A stretch of DNA of 64,000 bases from positions 1 through 64,000 of the forward strand of contig NZ_QZCF01000005.1 of assembly GCF_003591485.1 (NCBI RefSeq). Reading direction: 5' to 3'. Source of the stretch: Paenibacillus sp. 1011MAR3C5. GTDB lineage: Bacteria; Bacillota; Bacilli; Paenibacillales; Paenibacillaceae. Shown here in pieces: positions 47,118 through 56,032 of this stretch; position 1 is the first letter of the stretch; each line of letters begins with the position of its first letter. Under the pieces are notes generated by a model. It was given only the letters and a program-made list of their open reading frames with translations. It searched no databases and was not told the origin of the DNA. Position numbers and translations under genes: made by a program.

Positions 47118-48977
47118 ATGAGGAAATTATCCTATTGGCTTATCGCCTTCGTCATCTGTTGCTCTGTCATGGATATGCCCGCTTACGCAGTAGCTGAATC
47201 AACGGAAATATCACTATCCGCCTCCAAGGACGCCATAGGCAAGGGGACTGAGACCGAAGTGCTGGTAACGGCGAAGCCGCAGGAGAATGCATACGGAATT
47301 GAGTTCATCTTGGAATACGATGCCAGCGCTTTGATGCTTCGTGAGTCAACGGGAGTCGACTATTCCTTATTTGAAAGCGAGGCGGCGAACCCGGCGTCTG
47401 GCAGCCTGCATGTATCGGCCATTGCAAAACAATCTGCCGGCGGGACGATCGCCAAGCTTCGATTTCGCGCTTTGAAAGCAGGCGTCCGTACGGAGATCAA
47501 GCTCACAGCAGTTAAAGGGGTTAGCCGCGAGAGGACGACAAGAGAGCAGAATGGTCAAGTATACCCCGACCTGAAGGAAATCAAGGTACATGCGGGGTCT
47601 CCTCTGACTATCCGGCTGCTGCCAAGCAGCGAATCGTCAGTGCCTGCAGATCAGACTACATACCCGAGCCCATCTGACATTCGGAAGGAGCCTGACGCGC
47701 TGAAAGCGGTAGCGCTACTGACGGATAGGCTTAGACAGTCGGATATCCAGTCGGATATCGAAGGCTGGTCAGCGCTTGTTCGGGACATTTCGATCCGATT
47801 GCTGACAGTCCATCCTGTTCGAACAGAGGTTGGAAGCGTCATGCAAGTCGTTCTCAACGATGCCTCGCTCATGCCTGTGCTGGAGGCCTATCACTTGCTC
47901 CAGCAGACTGCCAAGGCAGCAGGAGCAGTCCTATCGTATCCGTATGCGCTGACAGTCGAAGCGGATGAGCGCGACCGCACGGAGCTGCGCATAGCTTCAT
48001 TGATTCATGATCGTGCAGCCTCTCTCGGACTGGCTATAGAAATGAAAAACAGGCATTTTGTCATCATGCTGGAACCGGACCGCTTGCGATTCAATTCATC
48101 GGGATATGCAAGTGTATCGGTTGTTCCAGTTATTCGGCCTGTTGAACACCATGGAATTACCCGAGTGGAGCCGGTCGGAAGCTACCGGTTTCAGTTTGGG
48201 CAGCTTGAGGATGCATCTTCAGTGAAGGTTCGATGGTTAATTCCCGCACGTATGAACGAAGTCCTGGCAGGCGTCTATCGATGGGATGCCGAATCCGGGG
48301 ATTGGGCATATAGGCGTGAGAGCGAACGGGATCATGCGGGACGCACCATAACGACGTTTCTGGAAAATGGCGAGTACGGTTTTCTTCTCTACGAGAAGGA
48401 ATTTGCTGATCTTGGCTCTACGTATGATGAAGCGGCACAAGCGATACGCGCTCTTGGGGCAAGAGGCGTGGTGAGTGGCAAAGGCGGCGATTCCTACGGC
48501 GTGGAGCAACTTGTGACGAGAGCGGAATGGACAGCCATGCTCGTGAGGGCGTTGGGGTTGGATGCGCATGAGAAAGCGGGACAACGAAGCGATACAGCAT
48601 TCAAGGATGTGGAGAACGGACGCTGGTATGCGCCGTTTATTGCGGCAGCTAGCTCTCAAGGGTGGATTACGGGCTATGAGGATGGGACCTACCGTCCGGA
48701 TGAGCGGATCAGCAGAGCCGAGCTTGCGGTTATGCTGGATAGAATGTGGCCAGGTCATGGAGTCGAATCCCATTCAGCTATCCAAAGCTATACCGATGAC
48801 GAACATATCCCGCAATGGGCGGTGAGTGCGGTCTACCGAATGCGCGCTTCCGGATTCATGAAGGGCGACGAGTATTATCGTTTTCATCCGAATGATGAGG
48901 TCGGCCGCGATGATGCTGCTGTGGTGCTTATGCGTATGATCGTAGCATGGAGCACCTCCACTCATGTAGTGAAATAG
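47118..48977 (+). CDS. Cell-surface anchoring protein: cohesin-like domain plus three SLH domains
   Basis: 619 residues. Signal peptide to about residue 26 (WLIAFVICCSVMDMPAYAVA). Residues about 28-160 read as a type I cohesin-like beta domain: ISLSASKDAIGKGTETEVLV, YGIEFILEYDASALML, and SAGGTIAKLRFRALKAG. A middle region (160-430) of mixed fold is unrecognised. Three SLH domains follow from about 430: VSGKGGDSYGVEQLVTRAEW, ITGYEDGTYRPDERISRAEL and the variant MKGDEYYRFHPNDEVGRDDA. These bind wall polysaccharide, so the protein would display its cohesin on the cell surface. ATG 47118 with GGAGAG is preferred to 47094. First of a three-gene operon. Confidence 0.85.
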   Translation: MRKLSYWLIAFVICCSVMDMPAYAVAESTEISLSASKDAIGKGTETEVLVTAKPQENAYGIEFILEYDASALMLRESTGVDYSLFESEAANPASGSLHVSAIAKQSAGGTIAKLRFRALKAGVRTEIKLTAVKGVSRERTTREQNGQVYPDLKEIKVHAGSPLTIRLLPSSESSVPADQTTYPSPSDIRKEPDALKAVALLTDRLRQSDIQSDIEGWSALVRDISIRLLTVHPVRTEVGSVMQVVLNDASLMPVLEAYHLLQQTAKAAGAVLSYPYALTVEADERDRTELRIASLIHDRAASLGLAIEMKNRHFVIMLEPDRLRFNSSGYASVSVVPVIRPVEHHGITRVEPVGSYRFQFGQLEDASSVKVRWLIPARMNEVLAGVYRWDAESGDWAYRRESERDHAGRTITTFLENGEYGFLLYEKEFADLGSTYDEAAQAIRALGARGVVSGKGGDSYGVEQLVTRAEWTAMLVRALGLDAHEKAGQRSDTAFKDVENGRWYAPFIAAASSQGWITGYEDGTYRPDERISRAELAVMLDRMWPGHGVESHSAIQSYTDDEHIPQWAVSAVYRMRASGFMKGDEYYRFHPNDEVGRDDAAVVLMRMIVAWSTSTHVVK

Positions 48978-49006
48978 ATCATGAAGCTAATAAGGAGGAA
49001 TGATTC

Positions 49007-50245
49007 ATGTTGATTCGGAATAGCTGGTATCGGGCAATCTCCATTGTGCTGGCGGCAATGCTTGCACTATCTCTCTGGGCCTCTGTGGAGACGGCATGGG
49101 CTGCTTCATCGGGGCTGCGCAACCCCGGGTTTGAGGAGCCTGTATCCGGTGGCTTGATCCCCGGCTGGTCAACCTTTATATCGCCCAAAGGAAGCTCTGT
49201 CACCTATGAAGTTACGGACGAGAAGGCGCATAGCGGCAGCTACAGCCTCAAAGTTACAGATAAAGACGGCGCCGATGGCGTATCCATCTGGTCTCACACG
49301 GTTGACGTTGTGCCTGGAGAGAGCTATTCGGGCTCGGTGTGGATGTATATAGAAGGCTCGTCGTTCATGCATAATGGTTCCTCGGTCCCGAACCGCGGCA
49401 GCTTTATTATGAGGTTTTACAATGAAGCGGGTCAGCAGGTCGGCTCCGATACAGATGCGCTCATCCATCATACTGGCCAGTCCAAGTGGGTGAAGCTGTC
49501 GACCAAGCCGCTGCAGGCTCCGTCTGACGCCAAGACGGTTCGATTGATAGCGTCGCTCTCCAACTTCTATCAGACTTCCGGGGCTTACTACGATGATTTT
49601 GAGATAGAAGGCGTTTTCCCTGGCGAAGCCGCTCCTGCCGCTCGCTTGCTAGCGTTAAGCGGTCCTGCAACGGCGACTGTTGACGGGGATTACCCGGTGA
49701 AGCTGTTCGCCGAGAGCGCTTCCTCCTTGTATGCGGTTGAGGCTGTTCTATCGTATGATCCGGGACAATTCCGGTTTGTATCCATGCAAGCCGCCGAATC
49801 GTTCCATGGCGAACAAGAGGTGTATGCGGAGGCGAGAGAGCTGGCTCCAGGAAAGGTAAAGGTGATTGTGTCGCAGCTGGGCGAGCGCTCCATATCGGGT
49901 GATGCCGAGGTTGCTATTATGCAATTTGTGCCGCTTGCTGCTGCAGTGTCAGCAAAAATCAATCTGGAGCCCTTCGCCATCGCTGCCAAACAAGACGCGG
50001 ACGAAACGGGAGAATCGACGGTCTTCCAAGCAGGCATGACGCTGGAGACCACGATCAAGACTCATGCCGGCGATGTCGATGATAACGGCAAAATAAACTT
50101 GGCGGATTTAATTATCGTAGCGCAAGCGATCGGCAGACCTGTGAATGGCTCCAATGTCCGCTTGGATCTGAATGGCGACGGTGAAATCGATTTTGCGGAT
50201 TTGGCCGTAATTTCACGCTTATTGGTAGAGGGGGATGCGGAATGA
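49007..50245 (+). CDS. Secreted protein: carbohydrate-binding-like module, cohesin and dockerin
   Basis: 412 residues. Signal peptide ends near AWA-AS (residue 33). Residues about 35-203 are a jelly-roll module of the CBM4_9/CBM22-like type: LRNPGFEEPVSGGLIPGWST, GSYSLKVTDK, GESYSGSVWMYIEG and YYDDFEIEG. Residues about 214-350 form a cohesin-like domain (LYAVEAVLSYDPGQFRFVSM, GDAEVAIMQFVPL). Residues 355-412 are a type I dockerin with two calcium-loop repeats: GDVDDNGKINLADLIIVAQA and DLNGDGEIDFADLAVISRLL. With both partners in one protein it can link to others in a chain. AAGGAGG precedes ATG; it overlaps the next gene by four bases. Confidence 0.85.
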   Translation: MLIRNSWYRAISIVLAAMLALSLWASVETAWAASSGLRNPGFEEPVSGGLIPGWSTFISPKGSSVTYEVTDEKAHSGSYSLKVTDKDGADGVSIWSHTVDVVPGESYSGSVWMYIEGSSFMHNGSSVPNRGSFIMRFYNEAGQQVGSDTDALIHHTGQSKWVKLSTKPLQAPSDAKTVRLIASLSNFYQTSGAYYDDFEIEGVFPGEAAPAARLLALSGPATATVDGDYPVKLFAESASSLYAVEAVLSYDPGQFRFVSMQAAESFHGEQEVYAEARELAPGKVKVIVSQLGERSISGDAEVAIMQFVPLAAAVSAKINLEPFAIAAKQDADETGESTVFQAGMTLETTIKTHAGDVDDNGKINLADLIIVAQAIGRPVNGSNVRLDLNGDGEIDFADLAVISRLLVEGDAE

Positions 50246-52875
50246 GAATGAAGCGCTACACGATGGTTTGGCTACTGTCTATTGCTTTAATCGCGGCTAC
50301 GCTGGCTGTGCCGGCTGAACATGCAAGCGCTGCAGCCAAGCAAAGCTTTGGGACCCCGGTCGAAATCGGTCAGCCGATTCAGCAGGCCGCTTTGTTCGAC
50401 GGAGTGTTCGGCAAGGAAAAGGGTCACGACATGGTGTACACGACTTCGGCAGGCAATCCAGCTATGTTCAATGCGGTAGATCTTGACGCCAACCGGCTTG
50501 TGCGGGCCGTTCCGCTTCCAGAAGGGAAAAGCGCCTGGGCTCATACGACAACGCCTGACGGGAGCGTCTATATCGGCGTATCCGACGGCGGTCCGATCCT
50601 GCATCGCTATAATCCGGAAACGGGCACAATCGAGCATTTGGGGAATGCCGTATCGGGAGCGAAGTCGATCTGGTCGCTGATCTCCGACGAGCAAGGCAAT
50701 GTCTATGGCGGTACCTTCGATCAAGGAAAAGTGTTTCAGTACAATCCGGTTACTGGACAATTCAGAGATTACGGCGTGATGGTGGAGGGCAGGGATTATG
50801 TCCGTTCCATTGCTTATCAAGACGGATTTATTTATGCGGGCATTGGCTCCATCGGGGATATCGTAAAGCTGAATGTCGAGACAGGAGAGAAGACGCTTAT
50901 TCCCCTGAAGCCCATCGACGGCGTTCAGCAGTATCCATTTGTATATGGCCTAGATGTACGAGGCGACTACTTATTTGCGTTTTTGAGCGGAGACGGCAAG
51001 GCAATCTATATCATCTATAATCTGAAGAGCGGCGCTTGGCTTGAGGAAGAGTATTGGGGAGCAGCGGGATTGAAGGCTTCTCCTGCATACAACGGCAAAG
51101 TCTATTTTCTGCAAAACAAAGAGCTGATGGCATGGGATATGGCTACGCATGAGGCGGTATCAACTGGCATAGCATACGGTTCAAGCCTTCGCAATTCAGG
51201 CTGGGTAGAGCTTGAGGGCGATACCGACTTTAAGAACCCTGTGCTTGCTACGGTGCATTATGGCGGCAGTGTCGCCTTATTCGATGTCGATGCGGGCAAA
51301 GTAACGACCCGGCTGCCCGGCATTCAAGGAAGCGCCTTGTCCATTCATGCGCTGGAGAAAGGGCCTGGGGGCAAGCTGTTCATGAGCGGGTATACAGCTG
51401 CGACTGCTGCGGTATACGATCCTGCATCTGAACAGTTTTCGACCTTTACCATGGGGCAAGCGGAGAGCATTGGCATTAGCGGCAGCCGAGTCTACTATGG
51501 CGAATATCCTGGCGCTTCCATCCATATGTATGATACGGATCTTCCGCTTCAGCCGGATGCGGCGAAGCCGAACCGGAATCCGGTTACGCTGCTTCATCTT
51601 GAGGAGTCCCAGGACCGGCCTTATGTGAATACCTTTGGCGACGGGAAGGCCTTCTTCGGCACGATACCGTCTTATGGAGAAATCGGGGGAGCGCTTGCTG
51701 TATTTGAGGAGTCCGATCCGCAGGGTACGCTGCGCGTCCACCGCAACATCGTATCCGGGCAAAGCATCGTAGGGCTCGCCTACCGTGACGGGTTGATCTA
51801 CGGTTCGACGACGATCCGCGGGGGGCTTGACAGCGTTACGCCTGAGACAAAGGCCAAGATGTTCATTTGGGATGTGGCAAAGGAACAGAAGGTAGCGGAG
51901 TGGGAGCCGGATATTCCCGGTGCGTCCAAAGCGCCGATCATGATTAGCGGCTTGACCTTCGACGAAGAAGGATTGCTATGGGCGGCAGCAGACGGGGCAT
52001 TATTTGCGATTGATCCGAAGACGAGGGCTATCGTTAAGAGCAAGCAGGTATACAGCGGCGTTCAAAACTACGGAATGTGGCGTCCGATCCATATCCGATT
52101 CGCCGATGACGGCAATATGTACACAGATTTATTCGGCAAGCTTATTGCGGTTGACCCGGAGACGCTTGCGCATGTGGAATCCGGCAATACGACTGCTCTG
52201 TTTGATATTGGCGATGACGGCCGGATCTATTACGCTCAGGAGGGAAGGCTCATGAGCGTTGGGCTTGAGGAGGAACTGTATGCTGCGCCTGGCGAGCTGC
52301 GATTGACGGCGCCGAGCATGGCTGTTCCGGGCAACACCTTTGAGGTCCGTGTGAAGATGGATGGGGCGGCTGGCTTGTACGGAGCCAATATGGCTTTCGG
52401 CTTCGATCCTCGCCTGCTGGAGCTGAAGGAAATCAAGCGAGGAGACAGCTTTGGCGATGAGGCCTATCTGGACAGCCGCATAAACCAGGAGGACGGAAGC
52501 GCACTTGCAGTCGTCTCGGCGACTGGTCCGAGCGGAGTGAACGGGGATGCGGATATCTTGAGGCTTTTCTTTGAAGCCAAAGAGGGGAGCGGCCAAGCTT
52601 CTGTCGTGCTGAAGAAGGGTTCGACTGTCGGGGCTGTGCACACGCCTGAGAGCGGTCTACTGTATGCTGCGGATACCGATGTAACCGTAATCGTGGCTTT
52701 GAAGAAGCATCGCGAGGATGTGAATGGAGACGGAAAGGTGAGTATCGAGGATCTCGTTGCCGTTGCGAAGCAAGCGGGCAAGCCGGCAGCAGATGAACGA
52801 TATGACCTGAACGGAGACGGAAAGGTAGACGTCACGGATGTCGCACTTGTAGCGCTTGTATTATTCGAGGATTAA
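50242..52875 (+). CDS. Large secreted protein: beta-propeller-like region, cohesin and dockerin
   Basis: 877 residues. Signal peptide to about residue 32 (AEHASAAA). Residues about 35-680 are a repeated beta pattern of quinoprotein/YVTN-like propeller blades (SIWSLISDEQGNVYGGTFDQ, GKVFQYNPVTGQFRDYG, GEKTLIPLKP, DDGNMYTDLFGKLIAVDPET), perhaps two propellers. Residues 682-824 are a cohesin-like domain (LYGANMAFGFDPRLLELKEI, DADILRLFFEAKEG). Residues 825-877 are a dockerin with DVNGDGKVSIEDL and DLNGDGKVDVTDV calcium loops. No catalytic motif is recognised. It starts inside the previous stop (ATGA). Confidence 0.85.
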   Translation: MRMKRYTMVWLLSIALIAATLAVPAEHASAAAKQSFGTPVEIGQPIQQAALFDGVFGKEKGHDMVYTTSAGNPAMFNAVDLDANRLVRAVPLPEGKSAWAHTTTPDGSVYIGVSDGGPILHRYNPETGTIEHLGNAVSGAKSIWSLISDEQGNVYGGTFDQGKVFQYNPVTGQFRDYGVMVEGRDYVRSIAYQDGFIYAGIGSIGDIVKLNVETGEKTLIPLKPIDGVQQYPFVYGLDVRGDYLFAFLSGDGKAIYIIYNLKSGAWLEEEYWGAAGLKASPAYNGKVYFLQNKELMAWDMATHEAVSTGIAYGSSLRNSGWVELEGDTDFKNPVLATVHYGGSVALFDVDAGKVTTRLPGIQGSALSIHALEKGPGGKLFMSGYTAATAAVYDPASEQFSTFTMGQAESIGISGSRVYYGEYPGASIHMYDTDLPLQPDAAKPNRNPVTLLHLEESQDRPYVNTFGDGKAFFGTIPSYGEIGGALAVFEESDPQGTLRVHRNIVSGQSIVGLAYRDGLIYGSTTIRGGLDSVTPETKAKMFIWDVAKEQKVAEWEPDIPGASKAPIMISGLTFDEEGLLWAAADGALFAIDPKTRAIVKSKQVYSGVQNYGMWRPIHIRFADDGNMYTDLFGKLIAVDPETLAHVESGNTTALFDIGDDGRIYYAQEGRLMSVGLEEELYAAPGELRLTAPSMAVPGNTFEVRVKMDGAAGLYGANMAFGFDPRLLELKEIKRGDSFGDEAYLDSRINQEDGSALAVVSATGPSGVNGDADILRLFFEAKEGSGQASVVLKKGSTVGAVHTPESGLLYAADTDVTVIVALKKHREDVNGDGKVSIEDLVAVAKQAGKPAADERYDLNGDGKVDVTDVALVALVLFED

Positions 52876-52889
52876 CGCTGAATAGAATT

Positions 52890-52911
52890 GCCCGGGTGCA
52901 TAAGCCCGGGC
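52890..52911 (+). terminator. Hairpin after the cohesin-dockerin operon
   Basis: GCCCGGG / CCCGGGC, a 7-bp all-GC stem with an 8-base loop, 14 bases after the last stop. There is no T-run, so efficiency is uncertain. Confidence 0.55.
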
Positions 52912-52957
52912 TATTCAAGCTGCTTTGAAAGTCTGCGCAAGTGACAAGGTCAAATGC

Positions 52958-52986
52958 TTGACAGGGTATTCGCCTTCATGTATGAT
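52958..52986 (+). promoter_or_regulatory. Sigma-A promoter of ylxM-ffh
   Basis: TTGACA at 52958-52963 and TATGAT at 52981-52986, 17-base spacer. It restarts transcription of the core operon after the inserted locus. Confidence 0.88.
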
Positions 52987-53062
52987 AAGAGTCGTTGCAT
53001 AAGTGTAAAGGGTTTTTCCTTGACGGTAACAGTTGCGGCAAGACGAAGAAGGGGGCGACGGA

Positions 53063-53473
53063 ATGAAGGAGCATACGCCGGATGCCTTAGCCAGAACGAC
53101 AAGAGTCAATTTGCTGTTCGACTTCTACGAGAGCTTGCTTACAGATAAGCAGCGTACTATACTTACTTATTATTATCACGATGACTTCTCGCTTGGCGAG
53201 ATCGCATCCGAGTTCGGGATCAGCCGCCAGGCGGTCTACGACAACATCAAGCGCGCCGAGGGCATCCTAGAGAGCTATGAAGAGAAGCTGTCCCTGCTGG
53301 CAAGACATGTGCAGCTGATGGCGATGACCGATAAGCTGGAGCGCGATGTGAAGGCCATCGTGACGAATGAATGGGATAAACAGTCGATCATCGACGCCAT
53401 CGGGCAATTTCGGGCGGCGGAAGGAACGGCAAGAGAAGGAGGCGGGAGTTCATGGCAGCATTTGAAAGCTTAA
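53063..53473 (+). CDS. ylxM: YlxM, helix-turn-helix protein of the SRP operon
   Basis: 136 residues. A sigma-4-like helix-turn-helix: LLTDKQRTILTYYYHDDFSL and GEIASEFGISRQAVYDNIKR, followed by an alpha-helical tail. Known to bind the SRP in streptococci and modulate it. ATG 53063 follows AAGGGGGCG. It overlaps ffh by 22 bases. Confidence 0.95.
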   Translation: MKEHTPDALARTTRVNLLFDFYESLLTDKQRTILTYYYHDDFSLGEIASEFGISRQAVYDNIKRAEGILESYEEKLSLLARHVQLMAMTDKLERDVKAIVTNEWDKQSIIDAIGQFRAAEGTAREGGGSSWQHLKA

Positions 53474-54840
53474 GCAATCGGCTTCAGAATGTGTTCAGCA
53501 AGCTGAAGGGCAAAGGCAAAGTATCCGAAGCCGATGTCAATGACGCAATGCGGGAGGTTCGCCTGGCGCTTCTGGAGGCCGACGTTAACTTTAAAGTCGT
53601 GAAGGACTTCATCGCCAAGGTGAAGGAGAAGGCCGTTGGACTGGACGTGTCGAAGAGCTTCACTCCGGGCATGGTCATTATCGACATTGTCAATAAGGAA
53701 CTAACCGAATTAATGGGCGGTACGCAGGCGAAGCTTGCCAAGGCGAACAAGCCTCCGACCGTTATTATGATGGTCGGTTTGCAGGGCGCGGGTAAGACAA
53801 CGACGTCGGGCAAGCTGGCGAAGCTGCTTCAGAAGGGCAACCATAAGCCGCTTCTTGTGGCCTGCGACATCTATCGGCCAGCTGCGATCAAGCAGCTGCA
53901 AGTGCTGGGTGAGCAGATTGGCGCGCCGGTATTCTCGCTTGGCGACAAGACCTCTCCGGTCGAAATTGCGAAGGCTGGCCTCCAGCATGCGAAGGATAAC
54001 AGCAACGACTACATCATATTCGATACCGCAGGCCGACTGCATATCGATGAAGAGCTTATGAATGAGCTGAAGCAAATTCATGAGCATGTGAAGCCGGATG
54101 AGGTTCTCCTCGTTGTCGATGCGATGACAGGTCAAGACGCGGTCAACGTAGCGCAGAGCTTCCATGAGCAGTTGGAGCTCTCCGGTGTTGTTCTGACGAA
54201 GCTGGACGGCGATACGCGCGGCGGCGCAGCGCTGTCCGTCAAAGCTGTCACGGGCTGTCCGATCAAATTCGCAGCTATGGGCGAGAAGATCGACTCATTG
54301 GAGGCTTTCCATCCGGAGCGGATGGCTTCACGGATTCTCGGCATGGGCGATATGCTGTCCCTGATTGAGAAAGCACAAGCGGGCATCGACGCGGAGAAAG
54401 CGGCAGAGATGGAACGCAAGATGCGGACCGCCGAATTTACGTTCGACGATTTCCTGGATCAGATGGAGCAGGTCCGCAAGCTAGGACCTCTGGATCAGAT
54501 TATGGATATGCTGCCCGGCATGAACAAGATGAAGGGCGGAATGAAGGATCTGAAGGTCGATGAGAAGCAGATCGGCCGCATCGAGGCAATTGTTCGTTCC
54601 ATGACGAAGGAAGAGAAGCAGAAGCCCGAGCTTCTTAACCACAGCAGACGCAAGCGCGTCGCGACAGGCAGCGGAACGACCATCGTGGAAGTGAACCGTC
54701 TGATCAAGCAATTCGACGATATGCGTAAGATGATGAAGCAATTCTCGTCCATGATGGGACCGAAAGGTCCGAAGGGGCTCAAAGGCGGCAAGAAAGGCCT
54801 GAAGGGCATGCTCGGACGCAATATGAAGTTTCCGTTTTAA
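53452..54840 (+). CDS. ffh: Signal recognition particle protein Ffh
   Basis: 462 residues. N and G domains (GLQGAGKTTTSGKLAKLLQK, DTAGRLHIDEELMNEL, TKLDGDTRGGAALS) and a methionine-rich M domain from about residue 325 (MDMLPGMNKMKGGMKDL) that binds the 4.5S-type RNA and signal sequences. Partner of FtsY. GGAGG precedes ATG, inside the end of ylxM. Confidence 0.97.
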   Translation: MAAFESLSNRLQNVFSKLKGKGKVSEADVNDAMREVRLALLEADVNFKVVKDFIAKVKEKAVGLDVSKSFTPGMVIIDIVNKELTELMGGTQAKLAKANKPPTVIMMVGLQGAGKTTTSGKLAKLLQKGNHKPLLVACDIYRPAAIKQLQVLGEQIGAPVFSLGDKTSPVEIAKAGLQHAKDNSNDYIIFDTAGRLHIDEELMNELKQIHEHVKPDEVLLVVDAMTGQDAVNVAQSFHEQLELSGVVLTKLDGDTRGGAALSVKAVTGCPIKFAAMGEKIDSLEAFHPERMASRILGMGDMLSLIEKAQAGIDAEKAAEMERKMRTAEFTFDDFLDQMEQVRKLGPLDQIMDMLPGMNKMKGGMKDLKVDEKQIGRIEAIVRSMTKEEKQKPELLNHSRRKRVATGSGTTIVEVNRLIKQFDDMRKMMKQFSSMMGPKGPKGLKGGKKGLKGMLGRNMKFPF

Positions 54841-54884
54841 TGTGAGATAGACCGCAGTTCATTTTTCGAAGGAGGTGAATGATA

Positions 54885-55157
54885 ATGGCAGTACGTATTC
54901 GCTTGAAACGTATGGGTGCTCACAAGGCTCCTTTCTACCGCGTAGTTGTATCGGATTCCCGTTCCCCGCGTGATGGACGTTTTATTGAAGAGATTGGTAC
55001 TTACAACCCGGTTGCACAGCCAGCTCAAGTTTCGATCGACGAAGAGAAAGCTCTGAAATGGCTTCAAACTGGAGCGCAAGCTTCCGACACTGTTCGCGAC
55101 CTGCTTTCCAAAGCTGGTGTTATGAAAAAGTTCCATGAGCTTAAGCAACAGAAGTAA
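54885..55157 (+). CDS. rpsP: 30S ribosomal protein S16
   Basis: 90 residues beginning [20 protein letters not shown], the S16 signature, with [13 protein letters not shown] after it. ATG 54885, second of two close ATGs (54879, 54885), is preferred from family alignment; AAGGAGGTG precedes it. Confidence 0.97.
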   Translation: MAVRIRLKRMGAHKAPFYRVVVSDSRSPRDGRFIEEIGTYNPVAQPAQVSIDEEKALKWLQTGAQASDTVRDLLSKAGVMKKFHELKQQK

Positions 55158-55182
55158 CGGTTGAAGAGCGGAGGGCTTTGTG

Positions 55183-55413
55183 ATGAAAGAATTAATTCTT
55201 GTCATAGCGAAGGCTTTGGTGGATCATCCGGACGAAGTGCGGGTCGGCGTGAAGGATGATGAACGCAGCACGGTTTACGAGTTATCGGTTCATCCCGATG
55301 ACGTAGGCAAGGTAATCGGCAAGCAAGGGCGTATCGCCAAAGCGATGCGTACCGTCGTAACCTCCGCCTCTGTCAAATCAAGCAAGCGTGTGATCGTTGA
55401 TATTCTTTCATAA
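55183..55413 (+). CDS. khpA: KH-domain RNA-binding protein
   Basis: 76 residues, one KH domain with the GxxG loop in VIGKQGRIAKAMR. KhpA/YlqC pairs with KhpB and binds many mRNAs. ATG 55183 (preceded by GTG 55180) follows GGAGGGC. Always next to rpsP and rimM. Confidence 0.95.
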   Translation: MKELILVIAKALVDHPDEVRVGVKDDERSTVYELSVHPDDVGKVIGKQGRIAKAMRTVVTSASVKSSKRVIVDILS

Positions 55414-55428
55414 TGGACTGGCATCTTC

Positions 55429-55458
55429 AGGGTTGGGACGAATGTCCTGACCCTCTTT
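55429..55458 (+). terminator. Terminator/attenuator between khpA and rimM
   Basis: AGGGTTGGGAC-GAAT-GTCCTGACCCT, 11 pairs (two wobble), followed by CTTTG. It ends upstream transcripts partially; a promoter follows directly. Confidence 0.65.
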
Positions 55459-55462
55459 GCCG

Positions 55463-55471
55463 TGTTATAAT
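55463..55471 (+). promoter_or_regulatory. Extended -10 promoter of rimM
   Basis: TGTTATAAT, an extended -10 with perfect TATAAT, 33 bases before rimM. Confidence 0.6.
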
Positions 55472-55503
55472 AGTCATAACCAACGAAAAGAAGGAATGAT
55501 GGC

Positions 55504-56028
55504 ATGAACGGAAAATGGTACACGGTAGGCAAGATCGTAAATACGCATGGTATTCGGGGCGATGTGAAGGTATTGCCGCAGACCGATTTTGCGGAGGAAC
55601 GGTTTGCTCCAGGCAACAAGCTGCTGATGGTGAATGAGGAAAACGGAGATTCACGCGAGGTCAAAATTACAAGCTCCAGAGAACAAAAAAACGTCTATCT
55701 GCTCAAGCTGGACGGCTTCAATAACATTAACGAAGTCGAGAAGTACAAAGGCTGGCTGTTGAAAATATCAGAATCGGAGCAAGGCGAGCTGGAGGAAGGC
55801 CAATACTACTACCATCAGATCATCGGCTGCGCTGTTGGTACAGAAGACGGGGAAGAGCTGGGCGTTATTTCAGAGATCCTGAGCCCCGGGGCCAATGATG
55901 TGTGGGTCGTCGAGCGTCCGAAATCGAAGGGCAAGCAGCTCCTGCTGCCGGTCATCGACGAGGTTGTACTGGATGTGAATGTAACGGACAAGCGGGTTAC
56001 CGTAAGGCTGATGGAAGGGTTGGTCTAA
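55504..56028 (+). CDS. rimM: 16S rRNA processing protein RimM
   Basis: 174 residues. Opens [20 protein letters not shown], with the PRC-barrel half from about residue 95 ([39 protein letters not shown]). It helps S19 assembly and 16S maturation. GAAGGAATG precedes ATG. Confidence 0.96.
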   Translation: MNGKWYTVGKIVNTHGIRGDVKVLPQTDFAEERFAPGNKLLMVNEENGDSREVKITSSREQKNVYLLKLDGFNNINEVEKYKGWLLKISESEQGELEEGQYYYHQIIGCAVGTEDGEELGVISEILSPGANDVWVVERPKSKGKQLLLPVIDEVVLDVNVTDKRVTVRLMEGLV

Positions 56029-56032
56029 CAAC

